Assembly (NCBI GenBank): GCA_903813345.2
Contig: CAIIXF020000005.1
Span: forward strand, 10,109,375 to 10,173,374
Length of the DNA stretch: 64,000 nucleotides
Reading direction: 5' to 3'
DNA from: Owenia fusiformis
Lineage: Eukaryota; Annelida; Polychaeta; Sabellida; Oweniidae
How positions within the stretch are numbered: position 1 is the stretch's first letter; each line of letters begins with the position of its first letter. This document shows positions 35,856 through 48,054 of the stretch, piece by piece. The notes under the pieces are model-generated. The model saw only the letters and a list, made by a program, of their open reading frames with translations. It did no database searches and was not told where the DNA came from. Made by a program: the position numbers and the translations under genes.

Positions 35856-38794
35856 GGATCTGAGCTCCGTTGCAAAGTCGAAAAATCAACCCTTTCATCA
35901 CTAAGGGGTAATCAAAACTTTTTTGTCCAGTACTTTATACTTTCATCTCAATGTCCATAATAACAAATAGTGTTCAAAGCAATGTATAATTAGGATTGTC
36001 GACCGTAATGGTTATGTTAAAAAAATTCTAAATGAAGTCGCCAACCACTGAAAAATATGTGAAAACAATGCCAACGCAAATGCACTTTTTTCTTTACGTC
36101 ATATTTTCCCTTCATTTTTCACTTAAAAAAGAGAACGTTTGCAACATTTATTTGAATAGGGACAAATAAACATCTGCAGTCCCTAGGATAATAAGTTTTG
36201 AAATGTCAAGGGTTGATATGAGGCATACCGGATAAATAGAACAACCAGCTAATGATTTGTACCATTATACTTCGCTTTATTGTTTATATTTAAACGCTAA
36301 CGTCTAAACATGATAATATAATTATATAACATGTATAAATATTTAATTCTATTGAGGTGAATACAAGTGATATTCCAAAAAGCCCGCAGGAATATGAGGA
36401 ATATGACAGCGATTTTAATGAACAATATTCTGAGACGATAGCGATTGAATATAGATATAAAGTAAACTGATTGTTGCACATGAAATACAGTATTGCATTT
36501 CATAAACAAACTCGATACAAACTTTATAATTCTGTCCTTGACCCTTAATATTACATTCCTTTCTATAAATAAGAATGATAAACATAAACATCATTAATCA
36601 TAAAAATGATAAACATATAAACAATTCATTAAAATACATGAATATCCGGGTCCGATGTTTACAATATCAATGTACATTTTCTCTTCGAATGATCTTCTCT
36701 GTATATTCTCAGAATCTCTGTATTATGCTTGGTCAAGGATATATCAAAGGCCCGGGATCAAATGATTATTGCTAACTTAAAAATTATAGATGAAGTCCTC
36801 TTTTAAGAAGCAAAATCAAACTAGGAATGACATTTGTAAGTTCGACATTGAAAAAGAAGGTCATTAACAAACGATGTTCTGGAATCATCTCGTTTAACGT
36901 TTCTAATCTATGTTCTTTTAATTCAACGTCTGCTCCGTGATGTGACAGATCCTTTGCAACAATGCAGACATACTATCATCTAATTTAATGCAAGCTGTCT
37001 TTAAACCATATCTTTTAACAAATGAATTAAAATAAACGAATAAACAAATACTGTGTTATTGTAAAACATCATGGGAAATCCAGCGCCTCTATTTGTTCCT
37101 TTCTAGTTCATGATGGTGAACCAGATTGCCTATATACATTCTCTTTAAAAACTGGTAATCAAAATGCACCATCACGTATCATATTTAATGGTACAATTGT
37201 AAAAACTACATAAAATTGTCTAAATGTTAGTATACAACTAATAAAAATCTCCATATAATATCTGAGCTCAGTTATACCTATCAGCAAATGTGTAAATGAT
37301 AATTTTGATGTTCTGTTACATATTGGCCCCGGGATATTGGCGAAGCAATCTTGAGGATATGGCCTAAATTTCTGAATGCCACTATGTCCATGTATACCCT
37401 TACTTCAAAAGATGTAATGTTATTTGTCATTTCTCATTATGAATCAACCATAAATGTATTTTTTCTTGTTTACATATAGAATGAACTTTCAGTTTTCGAA
37501 TATTGACAGATGGTACTGCATTTATTTTTTCATGATATGGAGCAAACAAATGCGTGTCAATTCACACTGTAATATCCTACATACTTATATTTCAAGGGTA
37601 GTTTTGAAGAATAATTAAGAAAATCCATGTTTTCAAATGGATTTATCATTGTCAAAGAACGTTAATGAGGATATGCGGTTTGAAAAACTAACAACATGTT
37701 TCAAGTTCTTACAATTCTTGGTTAAAACAAATATTTTGAAAATTGTGATTTCGAATGTAATCTCCTACTCAATGAAAATTGTTGATATTTGTGAATTTTT
37801 TCTTTCGGAATACACATTGCTGGATAACAGAACCTTGCCTTGTTCGCTATGCACGAAAACTGTATTGTTAATACTTGACGTCGTTCGGATATTTGGATGT
37901 GATTGACGTTTTCGGTAATCTCCTACGACTGTAACTTCCAACTTTATTTTTAAAGCCAAATATGATAGTCATGGATTGATATTTAAGTCACACGTTGGTG
38001 AATACATCATACGTGTACATTAACTGTCGAATACATGGCGACTTACATTTATATAAATATCCACAGTTTAACTCAAATCATCAATGCTCGAAACGGTTTA
38101 TCATATAACCTGGTGAGTTTAATGTTTAATTTATAATTATGGTATCGCATTTGAGTATGATTTGAGTATGATTTTAGTTGAGGCTTAAACAGAGCAATAA
38201 AATTGCATGAAACCTTTTGTGAAAATTTGAACGATTTTTCAAGAATCCTCCCTCAAAGTGTTACCAAAGTGCTCCCCGGGAGTGGAGGTTTCGTCTTGTG
38301 CAATCAAAATAATAGCGGGTAGTTTGGAGTTTGTAGCTTACATCTCTTAATTTAAAAACATATCGCCTCATTGAGAGGTACATGCAGATTTTGGCGATCT
38401 ATCATGATAAAAGGCTTAATATTGTGAAAAGCACGAGTTGACACGGAGCGGTATATCTTAATGTACTTTTATCATCCCGAACTCAAACATTTCGGATACT
38501 CATTTCGCGAACGCGTTGTTGAGAATGGATTCGAGATGTACTCAAAATTAATACATTAAAATGTGTATTATCATCTTAATAACCACCTCACAAATTATTT
38601 TAGAAATCAAAGATGTACGATTTTTGAGATTTTTATTTTCGAATGTTGACTTAGTTACTCGACTTGACTGGTACATGAATTAGATGTACGTGCTCTTATT
38701 TGTTTATGATCAAAGTATAGCAATTTTGTCTAATACCGGAACGTAGAAAAAAGACGGTGAAACAAATGGTCTGATGATTTGTCATATAAAACTT
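35856..38794. other. Intergenic, upstream of SLC26 copy 2
   Basis: I see no gene, clear transposon or structured RNA in this 2.9 kb. Short open frames (for example 37637-37906) have no recognisable domain. Confidence 0.5.
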
Positions 38795-38802
38795 TATAAA
38801 AG
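38795..38802 (+). promoter_or_regulatory. TATA box of SLC26 copy 2
   Basis: TATAAAAG lies 42 bp upstream of the ATG at 38844, implying a very short 5' UTR. The identical octamer is upstream of copy 1. Its closeness to the coding frame rules out translation from any codon before about 38825. Confidence 0.6.
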
Positions 38803-38843
38803 TGGGAACGACAGCATTCAGCAGTAAAACACCACAAACAGAA

Positions 38844-41087
38844 ATGACAGACGATGGTTTCAAAATGGACAGTGATATTAATGTAAACGATGTTCAAGGC
38901 CAAAGAAACATTTCTGGACGAGATACCAATGCTATATCGGTTGATGTACAAGTTACAGAGGTTGTAGATAATGGCGATGTGATAGACGCAAGACGGAATG
39001 AAAACAGACATGATCAAATAATTGAGAATGATTCGGTAATCACAAGAGCAAACAATTACAGCATGGAAATAATGGACAAGACCTATACAAAAATTGGAGG
39101 CGCTCGTGGAAATGTGAAGATCGAACGCAAGTCATATACTCAAACTGATTTCGATGGCGAATTTGGTTTCTACATCCCAGATGAAAAAATAATACCGAAA
39201 GTAAAACGGAAAATCAAACGAGCATGTACCTGTTCAAAAAATGACATCTTACCGTTTATATGTCGCATTATTCCCATGATTGGAACGCTCAAAAACTATA
39301 AGTGGAAAAAGGACATTGTTGGCGATATTGTTTCAGGGATTAGTGTCGGAGTTGTCCATATTCCACAAAGCATGGGGTTTGCTGCATTAGCGTTCGTACC
39401 ACCTGTCTATGGTCTCTATTCTGCCACGTGGCCTGTCTTTCTCTATTGTATACTGGGGTCGTCAAGACATGTCTCTTTCGGCACAATGGCCGTCATTGCC
39501 CTAATGGTTGGAGTTGTAGTAAAGAGACAAAGAGATGCATTTGAAAGTAACTATAATGGAACTATGACAAATCTAACCGCATATGAACAAGAAGAATACG
39601 ACTTACAAGTGGAGCAGGTCAGTGTCGATGCTGCCCTCTCGGTGTCCTTTATCGCAGGAATGTTCCAAATAGGATTTGGCATTTGTCAGCTGGGTTTCAT
39701 TACAATGTACTTGTCGGACGCTTTCATAAGTGCGTTTGTAACAGCTGCGTCAGTTCATGTTTTATCAAGTCAAGTTCGATTTATGCTTGGAATTCACACC
39801 CTGGTGTATCCCTACAGTGGGCCCTTAAAACTAATTTACACCTACAGGGACGTCTTCCTCAACATTCACGACTCCAACACCGTTGATGTCATCACGTCCG
39901 TTGTTGCTATAATCGTCTTAGTTGCGATCAAGATGGGAATCAACGAACGCTTCTCGCATAAACTCAAAGTCCCAATACCTGCAGACTTCATTGTTTTGGT
40001 CTCCGGGCTCCTAATATCGCATTATGGGAAATTTCACACCCATTATAACGTCAAAGTTATCGGTGAAATCCCCCTCGGAGTTCAAACGCCAAGGATTCCT
40101 CCAATGGAGGGCGCTACTGGTTATATTGGTGACGCAGTTGTAATTGCTATAGTTGGGTATACCATTGCCATCTCTATGGCAAAGCTATACGCTCAGAGAT
40201 ACAAATACACCGTGAATGATAACCAGGAAATGATTGCTGGTGGTGTAGCTAATGGAGTCGGGGCCATCCTCCATTGTTTCGCAGGGACCGTAGCGCCACC
40301 TCGCTGTATTCTCCACGAGAAGGCCGGTGGAAAGACACAGATCGCTTTCGTAGTCTCAGCCCTGATTTTATTCCTCGTAATCATGGTGATGGGACCACTA
40401 TTTTATAACATTCAGAACTCCTTACTTGGAGCTATTATATGCGTAGCAATAGCACCGATGTTTGGACATGTTCGTAATCTGAAACTCCTCTGGAACATTG
40501 ACAAAATTGACTTTCTTATCTGGCTCGTTACCTTTCTCGCTGGAGTCATCCTTGATCTTGACTATGGTCTCTACGTTGGTGTCGGTTTCTCCTTTCTCAC
40601 TATCATCATACGCTCTCAGTTCATAAACAGCGCCAGTGCCTCGAATGCGCCCAACACGGAGATATACGTTGACCATAAAACATACAATGTCAAGAAACCT
40701 ACCCGCGTTTACGTATACCAGTTTAACTCACCCTTACTCTTCACGAACGTGCAGTCGTTCAAATCAAGATTGTTAAAGGAAACTGGGCCGCCATTGGAGA
40801 TAGAGAAAGTTTCTTTAGAAACAACTGGAATTGAAGTCGGAGAAACTGAACGAAGGAAAGCCATAGTGATAGATTGCAAGGCTATTGCATACGCTGACTC
40901 TGCCGGGGCGAAGTGTTTGAGGAAGCTACAGAGCGAATACCGGGCGGCGGGACAAGACTTTGTGTTTGCGAACTGTACAAAGTCCCTCCAGACATTGATT
41001 ATCAAACAAATCAACATTGACGGTGGAGTAGTTTCCGACTCTGACTTCTATATTACAGTGCACGATGCAGTAGTTGACTTGACTTAA
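38844..41087 (+). CDS. SLC26/SulP anion transporter, intronless copy 2
   Basis: A 747-residue paralogue of the transporter at 20465-22705, on the opposite strand. The frame is open from a GTG at 38802, but the first ATG is at 38844 and a TATA box at 38795 supports it; the protein then begins 'MTDDGFKMDSDINVNDVQG'. The SulP membrane core and C-terminal STAS domain match copy 1. By eye there are about 39 differences in ~670 residues from the conserved 'MDKTYTKIGGARG' onward, while the ~75 residues before it differ widely. The STAS domain is almost unchanged. It ends 'VVDLT' and lacks the final Tyr of copy 1. The stop codon TAA is part of the TTAA target site of the MITE that follows directly. 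Substrate is unknown. Confidence 0.95.
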   Translation: MTDDGFKMDSDINVNDVQGQRNISGRDTNAISVDVQVTEVVDNGDVIDARRNENRHDQIIENDSVITRANNYSMEIMDKTYTKIGGARGNVKIERKSYTQTDFDGEFGFYIPDEKIIPKVKRKIKRACTCSKNDILPFICRIIPMIGTLKNYKWKKDIVGDIVSGISVGVVHIPQSMGFAALAFVPPVYGLYSATWPVFLYCILGSSRHVSFGTMAVIALMVGVVVKRQRDAFESNYNGTMTNLTAYEQEEYDLQVEQVSVDAALSVSFIAGMFQIGFGICQLGFITMYLSDAFISAFVTAASVHVLSSQVRFMLGIHTLVYPYSGPLKLIYTYRDVFLNIHDSNTVDVITSVVAIIVLVAIKMGINERFSHKLKVPIPADFIVLVSGLLISHYGKFHTHYNVKVIGEIPLGVQTPRIPPMEGATGYIGDAVVIAIVGYTIAISMAKLYAQRYKYTVNDNQEMIAGGVANGVGAILHCFAGTVAPPRCILHEKAGGKTQIAFVVSALILFLVIMVMGPLFYNIQNSLLGAIICVAIAPMFGHVRNLKLLWNIDKIDFLIWLVTFLAGVILDLDYGLYVGVGFSFLTIIIRSQFINSASASNAPNTEIYVDHKTYNVKKPTRVYVYQFNSPLLFTNVQSFKSRLLKETGPPLEIEKVSLETTGIEVGETERRKAIVIDCKAIAYADSAGAKCLRKLQSEYRAAGQDFVFANCTKSLQTLIIKQINIDGGVVSDSDFYITVHDAVVDLT

Positions 41088-41634
41088 AGGCCCCATGTAA
41101 CGTTTAGAAATATGTTTTATCATTCAATTACTTTTTTTCGGGATGTTTCAAAAAGAAATTTGGGTTATTAAAGTTGTCAGCTTTTATTTCTCAAATTCTC
41201 AAAATTTCCGCCATTTTTCAAATAAAAGCTTTTTGAAAAAACAAATATGTTAAACTTTCAAAATAAATCAATGTTGATTGTCTTACGAGGTCGAAAAAAG
41301 ATTATATCTAAATATTACTGTGCCATTGGTTTCTATGAGAACTAAAATTTGGAAATGCACTTTTCATTTCTCGCTTATTAACCAATTTTCTTAATTTTTC
41401 CACAAAAGACACGTGAGGATGAATGCTAAACATTGATGTTAACCATCGCTTTTTAAGATATTTGTGAGCTCTGGAATTTAGTTTTAAAAATTCACGATTT
41501 TTTAACAAAACGTTTTTCAAAGACAGCTTTTCGAATTTAAAACAAGTTTCACATATTTTGATAATATTGGGTAAGACTCACAGTGAAACTACAATATAAG
41601 CCAAAGTGATTCAAACTTCGTATGGGGCCTTTAA
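41084..41634 (-). mobile_element. TTAA MITE starting on the SLC26 copy 2 stop codon
   Basis: The ends are TTAAAGGCCCCATGTAACG and the inverse of CGTATGGGGCCTTTAA, with TTAA at 41084-41087 and 41631-41634. The body is the reverse orientation of the 35129 family. Bases 41085-41087 are also the stop codon of the upstream gene. Two AATAAA words in the gene's sense direction (41221 and 41262) lie inside it and could serve as poly(A) signals. Confidence 0.88.
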
Positions 41635-41954
41635 GCAAACATACTTCAATTTTTGGTATATAATCATATTAATATGGTTACCAAAATCTAAATATAATAT
41701 ATGCCTTGAAAAATATCTCATTCCTGAAAAACTGAGACACAGTGATCATATATTAGAAATGAAGATTGAAAAATAAAAATCTAAATGACCGCAAATGTAC
41801 AAAATGTCCAGAAATAGTGTTAAAGATGAACTGCATTTTGTTATGAGATTGAGATATAAAAAATATAAAAATGAGCGCACTTTAAAACATGAATGAAGAA
41901 GACACTGAGACAAGTTTCTGTATATCATGTCATAATCAAATATGGATGAAATAT

Positions 41955-42110
41955 ATAAGGGTTATGTACTGGGAGGTTTTGGATATGGGGTTTATCCAGA
42001 GGGAGATATGCATATCTACCTGAGGGACCGTAGGGACCGAAGGTAGATGTGCATATCTCACGAGGGATGAACCCAATATCCAAACCGACCGTACATAACT
42101 GCTTTATCCT
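41955..42110. repeat. Hairpin repeat
   Basis: 'ttatgtactgggaggttttg' near 41961 pairs with 'ccaaaccgaccgtacataac' near 42079, and 'gagatatgcatatctac' with 'gtagatgtgcatatctc'. 'gaagcgggaagatatgcacc' is then tandemly repeated near 42207-42260. A sister fragment lies at 33385. Confidence 0.65.
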
Positions 42111-42369
42111 ATACCAAGTAGAGCTTTCAGGGGCATATGGCCATTTCAATAGTAAGGTGCAAAAAACAAATCATTCATATGCAAAGTCATTTTATTGCAT
42201 TACCGGAAGCGGGAAGATATGCACCGGAAGCGGGAAGATATGCACCGAAGCGGGAGATATGGCGGGAGATATGGAGGTTCTGGATATGGAAACCTCAAAA
42301 TCAGGAATACGGGATATATCTTACCAACTTATCTCCCTAAAACTCTACTTGGCATAGGATAATATACAT

Positions 42370-43350
42370 TTAATTGAAATGAACTTAAGAGAGATTCATA
42401 ACCTGGCAGCCATCACAACACAATATCTATGTATGTAGATTAATGTATTTAAATAATATACTGTAGCTTTATAAATGTAGTTTGTTATAAATATAGTCTG
42501 GCCACACCCTGATAATACAATGACCGTGTTTTAATTAATTCTAAATTATGTTTTTGTAATTGAAATAGTCCATGAGGATACAGAAATGATTTAAGGTGTT
42601 TCAAAATATATTGCACAAGTATGCGTGAGACTAACTCACTCAGTTGATAGTGGTAATTTGACTTTTTGACGCCTTTTCTCGTCCTTTGCCGTATCTATAT
42701 GGTTTTCCTCCAATAACTTCGCATATTGTTTTTGCAAGCCTATGTCCATAAATATGTCACTCATAGCGGAGCTGTTATAACTAGCTTACCACGGTATGTA
42801 GGAACTGTCACATAAATTTTGCTGTCTGAATACAACATTCTGGAACTGCAATGTGAACTGAACTTATAACAATAAATCAGGGGGTTGTGAAAGGCTAAAA
42901 TATATTGGTCCAAGGCAGTAACCCATAATGCATTAAGTGTAAATCAAATGCTTAAATACTTCTTTGGTCCCAATAAATCTATTTTTCTCAATCCTTGATA
43001 TAAATGAATCAATGGGAGGTATTTACTTTTACATACCTGTTTATTACCCATGCCAAAAATGAAGATGATCAAATAAATACTTCTTCAGTTATAAGCATTT
43101 TTCATAGCACCCCCAAGAATTTGTCGTCAAGGGGGGTAAAACTCAAAAATGACAACTTTCGCACCAGAAATTGATGTTAGACTGAGTGGATTCTAATGTA
43201 GGCTGATAATATGGTTATATTTAAGCAATAAAATTATCCCCAGCTCCCGACCGTGACCAACCTTGCTATACAGCCCACTATAAAGGTTTTCAAAGACACA
43301 TTTTGCTCCATTGTATCCCAATAGATTTCTCAACAATCTGTTAACATATA
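42370..43350. other. Intergenic, no recognisable feature
   Basis: AT-rich sequence with nothing recognised. Confidence 0.5.
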
Positions 43351-44447
43351 CGAGGGGTGATCCAAAAGTCTTGGAAGCCCCGCTCTAACTTTGCTATTTT
43401 TTAAAATAATTACATGAAACTTTCAGATAATAAAGATCAACATCTTAACAACTTTATGTATACGTTTCAACAGAAAATAATATATTTTAGCTACTTTTCT
43501 AAATATCTATTAATACCGGGTCCCTGCTACCCGGAACGGTATTTAAATATAGCAAATCACGTCACAACTGTTATAATATGGCAAATACTTTAGGTGCAGG
43601 TGTACAACCTAACATCAGTCATGATATGAGAGAATTTTCGATTTTCAATCTGAGTGTCATCTGCCATCATCATCTTCACATATGAAGACCTACTTTTCAA
43701 CATATTTTCCACGAATTTGAACACATTTATCATACCTCTTTACCAATGAATGGAAGACATTTATGAAACCGTCATTGCTTACATGATACAAATGCTGCTG
43801 GAGTGCTACTCTAAACCTCATTCAATGAGTAATAAAAAACATTTCCCTTCAACCATCCTTTCAACTTGGAGAAAAGGAAGAAAATCACATGGAGCCATAG
43901 ATAGACTGCATTGTGCATGTGGTAGCTGCTCAAGATCAATAATAGTGAAAATATATTGAAGTATTTTTTTGTTCCACTTTGATTTCTTTCGTGTTCTGCA
44001 TTTCAGCAGCCATCTTGCAGCAAAATTGATACCAGAATGAGGGTTGCTTCTCTGATGTCATTTTCTTAGAATTTGACACAAACGGCCATTGTCATATGTG
44101 ACATTATAATTAAAACACAATCAATTGGTTGCATCGTAACAAAGGAAGTAAACTAACATGGTTTAACATTCAAAATTCAAAGAAATATAGTGGTCAAGAC
44201 TTGCGAAACAAGTGAAATGGCGGTAACATTTAAGGCTGAAAGTTGCTATGTGCGAATACCGTTCCGGGTGGCAGGGTTGCTGTATAAAAGACTATCTAGA
44301 AAACTATACAAAGTATATCATTTCTCCATGAAATTAATACACAAAGTAGTTAGGTTGTTGGTCTTTATTATTGGAAAGTTTAAAGTAGTTTTATCAAAAA
44401 CCAACAAAAACAGAGCAGAGCGTCCAAGACTTTTGGATCACCCCTCG
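43351..44447 (-). mobile_element. Mariner element with CGAGGGGTGATCC ends
   Basis: The ends CGAGGGGTGATCCAAAAGTC are perfect inverses over about 25 bp and are flanked by TA on both sides. Weaker inverted similarity continues for some 150 bp ('ataataaagatcaacatc' against the inverse of 'gttgttggtctttattatt'). It is 1097 bp long and has a deleted transposase on the minus strand. Confidence 0.9.
43690..43945 (-). pseudogene. Mariner transposase C-terminal remnant
   Basis: Across more than one frame the minus strand shows 'LSMAPCDFLPFLQ' (the third catalytic Asp region, usually SPDLAPCDFWLFP), then 'HSLVKRYDKCVQIRGKYVEK' ending in a stop, the typical C-terminus of this mariner branch. In-frame stops and frame changes are present and the N-terminal and first catalytic parts are absent, so it is dead. 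Confidence 0.8.
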
Positions 44448-45838
44448 TAGTAGTGTAGTTTTTGACTGTGACAACATTCTAAACTAAACTAAACATAACA
44501 TATCATTATATATTATATTACATTTATTACAGACACATATACATTTACATATGATTATGTACAACTCAGTTAGAAGAAAAGAGCATGCAAATTGCATAAA
44601 AAACTATTAAGTAGGAATCTCTGAATTTAGAAATTCAACAAATTTGTTGAACAAAATGTGAACTAAAATAATGTTTATTTGAACTCAAGCATATATGATT
44701 TACTTATTTGGTGAAACAAAGAAACTTTATATCATATCCACATTAAGAAATCATAGTTTCTTTTAAAATATTTTGGAGCACATATTAAAATAATCCAATT
44801 AACATAGTGAAAGTACAGTCATGAGCGATTTTTGGACACGGTACCAAAGTGTGTTTATTTACAATGCAACAATATGTACATGTATCTAGTTTAAACATTT
44901 ACAATGTGTTAAAACACACATTACATTGGATATGAATTCAAAATACAGCCTAAACCTGGGTGAACAAAACTCATCATATTCACCAAGAAAATTTGAGTAA
45001 TTTGATTGACAGTACTCGAAACTTCGATAATGAGCTCAGTGCTATTTACTTTCTGACTTTCAACAACATACAATCTAACACACTTTATATTTGAAATTGG
45101 GAAGCATTAAACTGCTGGCCAAAATGGTTTAAAAATGTGAGCATGAACTTTGTCTCAAGGATTAATAACTGTCAATGTTTTATTGGGCTGTACGCTAGAT
45201 TGTAATTTACTATTGCACTTGTAATGCTTTGTTTCACTGCACCATAAAAATCTTGGGAGGCACCAATAGAATTCCTTTAAACAACTAACCATCTCGCAAC
45301 AAGTCCTTGGCTTATATGCTCCTACCTCCATTTGATCAAGTACAGGGGCTCATTGCAAGACTGCCAGTTTGCTATTAAGGATAATATCTATAATATCCAA
45401 AATCATCTTTGAGGTTTCATGACTAAAATGTGCAATAAAAAATGGTTCAATGATAAACAGCAAAGTCTGCCAAATCTGAATACCTATGTCCTTCGAGATA
45501 CCACTGTTCATGCAAGTATATAGCATGATTAATATGTATGTACATATAGAAGGCAATTTTTTCAATAATTTGCAAATTGTCCAAGTTAAGATGAATAATA
45601 TTTTGACACATGATGTCAAATGAGGTAAGATATATACCAAATTGATCATTTTTGGGGATAGCTTAGTTGGTGGCATAAGTTGGGAGCTGCAGTTCACAAA
45701 TGATAAAATCTGCAAAAATTGCTAATAATCAATATTACAATCACAGTTACTGTAGCTCTTGAAAAATACATTCATGTATTAACAGTTTAATTGAAGGATG
45801 CTTGGTAGAATGTAGAGACTCTCCACTGCATATATATA
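44448..45838. other. Intergenic, no recognisable gene
   Basis: A 121-codon minus-strand frame (45350-45715) has no recognisable motif and no coding-like composition. Nothing else is seen. Confidence 0.45.
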
Positions 45839-46843
45839 CAGGGTGGTCCAAAAAAAATTGGAACATTTGTTAATTGAACACAAAACCTTTATTTTTCGTC
45901 CGAAATGTACCAACATTTTACTAAGCATAGTTCAGTCACTTATCATTCTGAATTTAAGTTTATAGGAGCAAATCACAAAGTTAATGCATTAAACTAGTCA
46001 ATGTTTGATATGACCCCCTTTTCTTAAATATACACTTGTCAATTTCGCCGCTACTTTTTCAAGTTTTTCAAAATTTCAACGCTTTAATGAATATGTTGAT
46101 TGCTATACACATTTTATAAAATCATATTTAGTTGAAAAGAGGTATTAACATATATGGTTTACTAGAAAACTATTGTGTTATTGTTAACTTAAGAATACCC
46201 CAAATCATTATTTGTATTAAAGAGTTGGAAAGAAAGAACATGTAAGAGGTGAGTGATTGCATAACCCATGCAGCTACTAAAGTGACAAAATCATTGTTTT
46301 CACTTTTCAGTGAAGGGGAAACTGACCAGTTATTTACAAGGCTTTATTCAAGACCACCTCTAAGCACATATAATATATCATTTGTGTTCTGGGAAACTCC
46401 TTTATGATATTGATATACATATATTTATATATTCAATGAATATTATCCATATTAGAACAAGAAAGTGGGAGGGGGGCTCATTTACCAGTCAAAACAGATG
46501 TTGAGTGTGTTCACATATTTGATCTTCCAAGGCAAACATATAAGTAGTTTGTTCAAGCTGAATTTTTTAATCAAGATGGCTTGGACAAAAATCAAACAAA
46601 CAGCAAGGTGAATGAATCATTTCTAAACTGAGTCCCAGGCTTCAACTTGTAATTCAGGAGTTGAGGGGTCATATCAAACATTGCCTAGTTTAATGCATTA
46701 ACTTTGTTGTTTGCACCCATAAACTTTACATCAGATAAATAAGTGACTGAACTAAGCTCAGTTAAAATTTGGTGCATTTTAGAAGAAAAATAAAGGTTTT
46801 GCGTTCAATTATCAAATGTTCCAATTTTTTTTGGACCACCCTG
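45839..46843. mobile_element. Non-autonomous mariner-like element with ~190-bp inverted repeats
   Basis: The ends CAGGGTGGTCCAAAAAAAAT and their inverse are flanked by TA. The inverted match continues, with gaps, to 'aatgtttgatatgacccc' at about 46018 and its inverse at about 46670, so each arm is near 185-190 bp. The ~630-bp centre has no transposase reading. Confidence 0.9.
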
Positions 46844-48054
46844 TACAAGCCTCGTTAGAATGTTCCTCACCTTTTTCTGAGAAAAAAAATAAGAGGGGAG
46901 GGTGTACTTGTCCAAATGAGTATACAGGTAAAATAAAAAAGTTGTAATTAATAATTACCTAGAAAAAGCAATTGAGAGAGGGTAATCTCTGGGGGTCATA
47001 ATGATTACGCATTCATATTTAAGTTCTCTTATATGAATAGCTCATCCCGTTATAAAATTATTAACAGAACCTGATCATTTCATTAAACATTATATACAAT
47101 GATCAAGGAGACAAGAGTTTTGAGTATTACATAATTGTTACCTGAATTATAGAAAATGATAATAGACCACCAGTAGCTTATGATTAATGCGGCTAACCCT
47201 TTAGAATAGTAGCTAGCAATGTTAGCTAGAATCTATTTTTATCTTCAACATATTCCTCATATATACTTTATAACCTCTTGCGCCCTCTTTATAAGTGTTA
47301 AGAGACTAGAAAATATAGAAATGTCAATGAACATTGCACTAATGATGCACCATGCACTGGAGTACTCATACTTCCTTTATGCCCATTTGAGTCATTTCAC
47401 AAAACACACTCACTTTCATGAGTACCTTTCCAATGAACAGATTACATTTCACAAGTGAACACTTTTCAAGTGAACACTTTGCCTGCATACAATGCTCAAG
47501 TGAATACCACTCTAGGAAACATTATGTGAACACTTCTTTAATGAAAACCTTGTTATTGTTCCATATTCTAGTGAGTAGTGAACACCTCTGGGTTATGGAG
47601 ACCTTGTGAGTTCTAATGAGCAGTGAACATTATATTGAATGATAATGGAACATATTCAATTGAACTGTTCTCTTAAATTACACATGTTTGATGTTAGGCC
47701 TACACCACAGTTCTATAATGCTACTATCCATAACTAACATTCCCACATATGCGACGCGTAGAACATGACATGACACTCCCACTCGTAATAAAAGGTCCAT
47801 TGTATGAAGTCTTTGGTTGATCATCTTTCCTTTGTTATAACATTGATGCCAGTTGCCACAAAATAGGCTTCTTGAAGGAGTGTTTACCAGACTCATTATA
47901 TTCTGATTTGCAGCCTCTGAGCATCAATTAGGTAAAGAGAATAGGACCATTCCTGGCTGAGTGTATCTGTTTTTATATACTGCTTCTCTGAGCATTAATC
48001 TGGTCCAGAAAACAGGACCATTCGGGCCAAAGTATCACGGCAGAGCAGAGTACA
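46844..48054. other. Downstream region of Rhotekin; no other gene
   Basis: This includes the Rhotekin 3' UTR, whose end I could not place. Around 47440-47640 the words 'agtgaacact' and 'aagtgaac' recur irregularly. No gene is seen. Confidence 0.5.

Noticed and set aside
38802-38843. N-terminal extension of SLC26 copy 2 starting at GTG
   Set aside because: GTG is not a usual start in animals, and the TATA box overlaps it. The first ATG, at 38844, aligns with the N-terminal region of copy 1.
45350-45715. 121-codon minus-strand frame
   Set aside because: No motif, no splice context and no similarity to known families that I can see.
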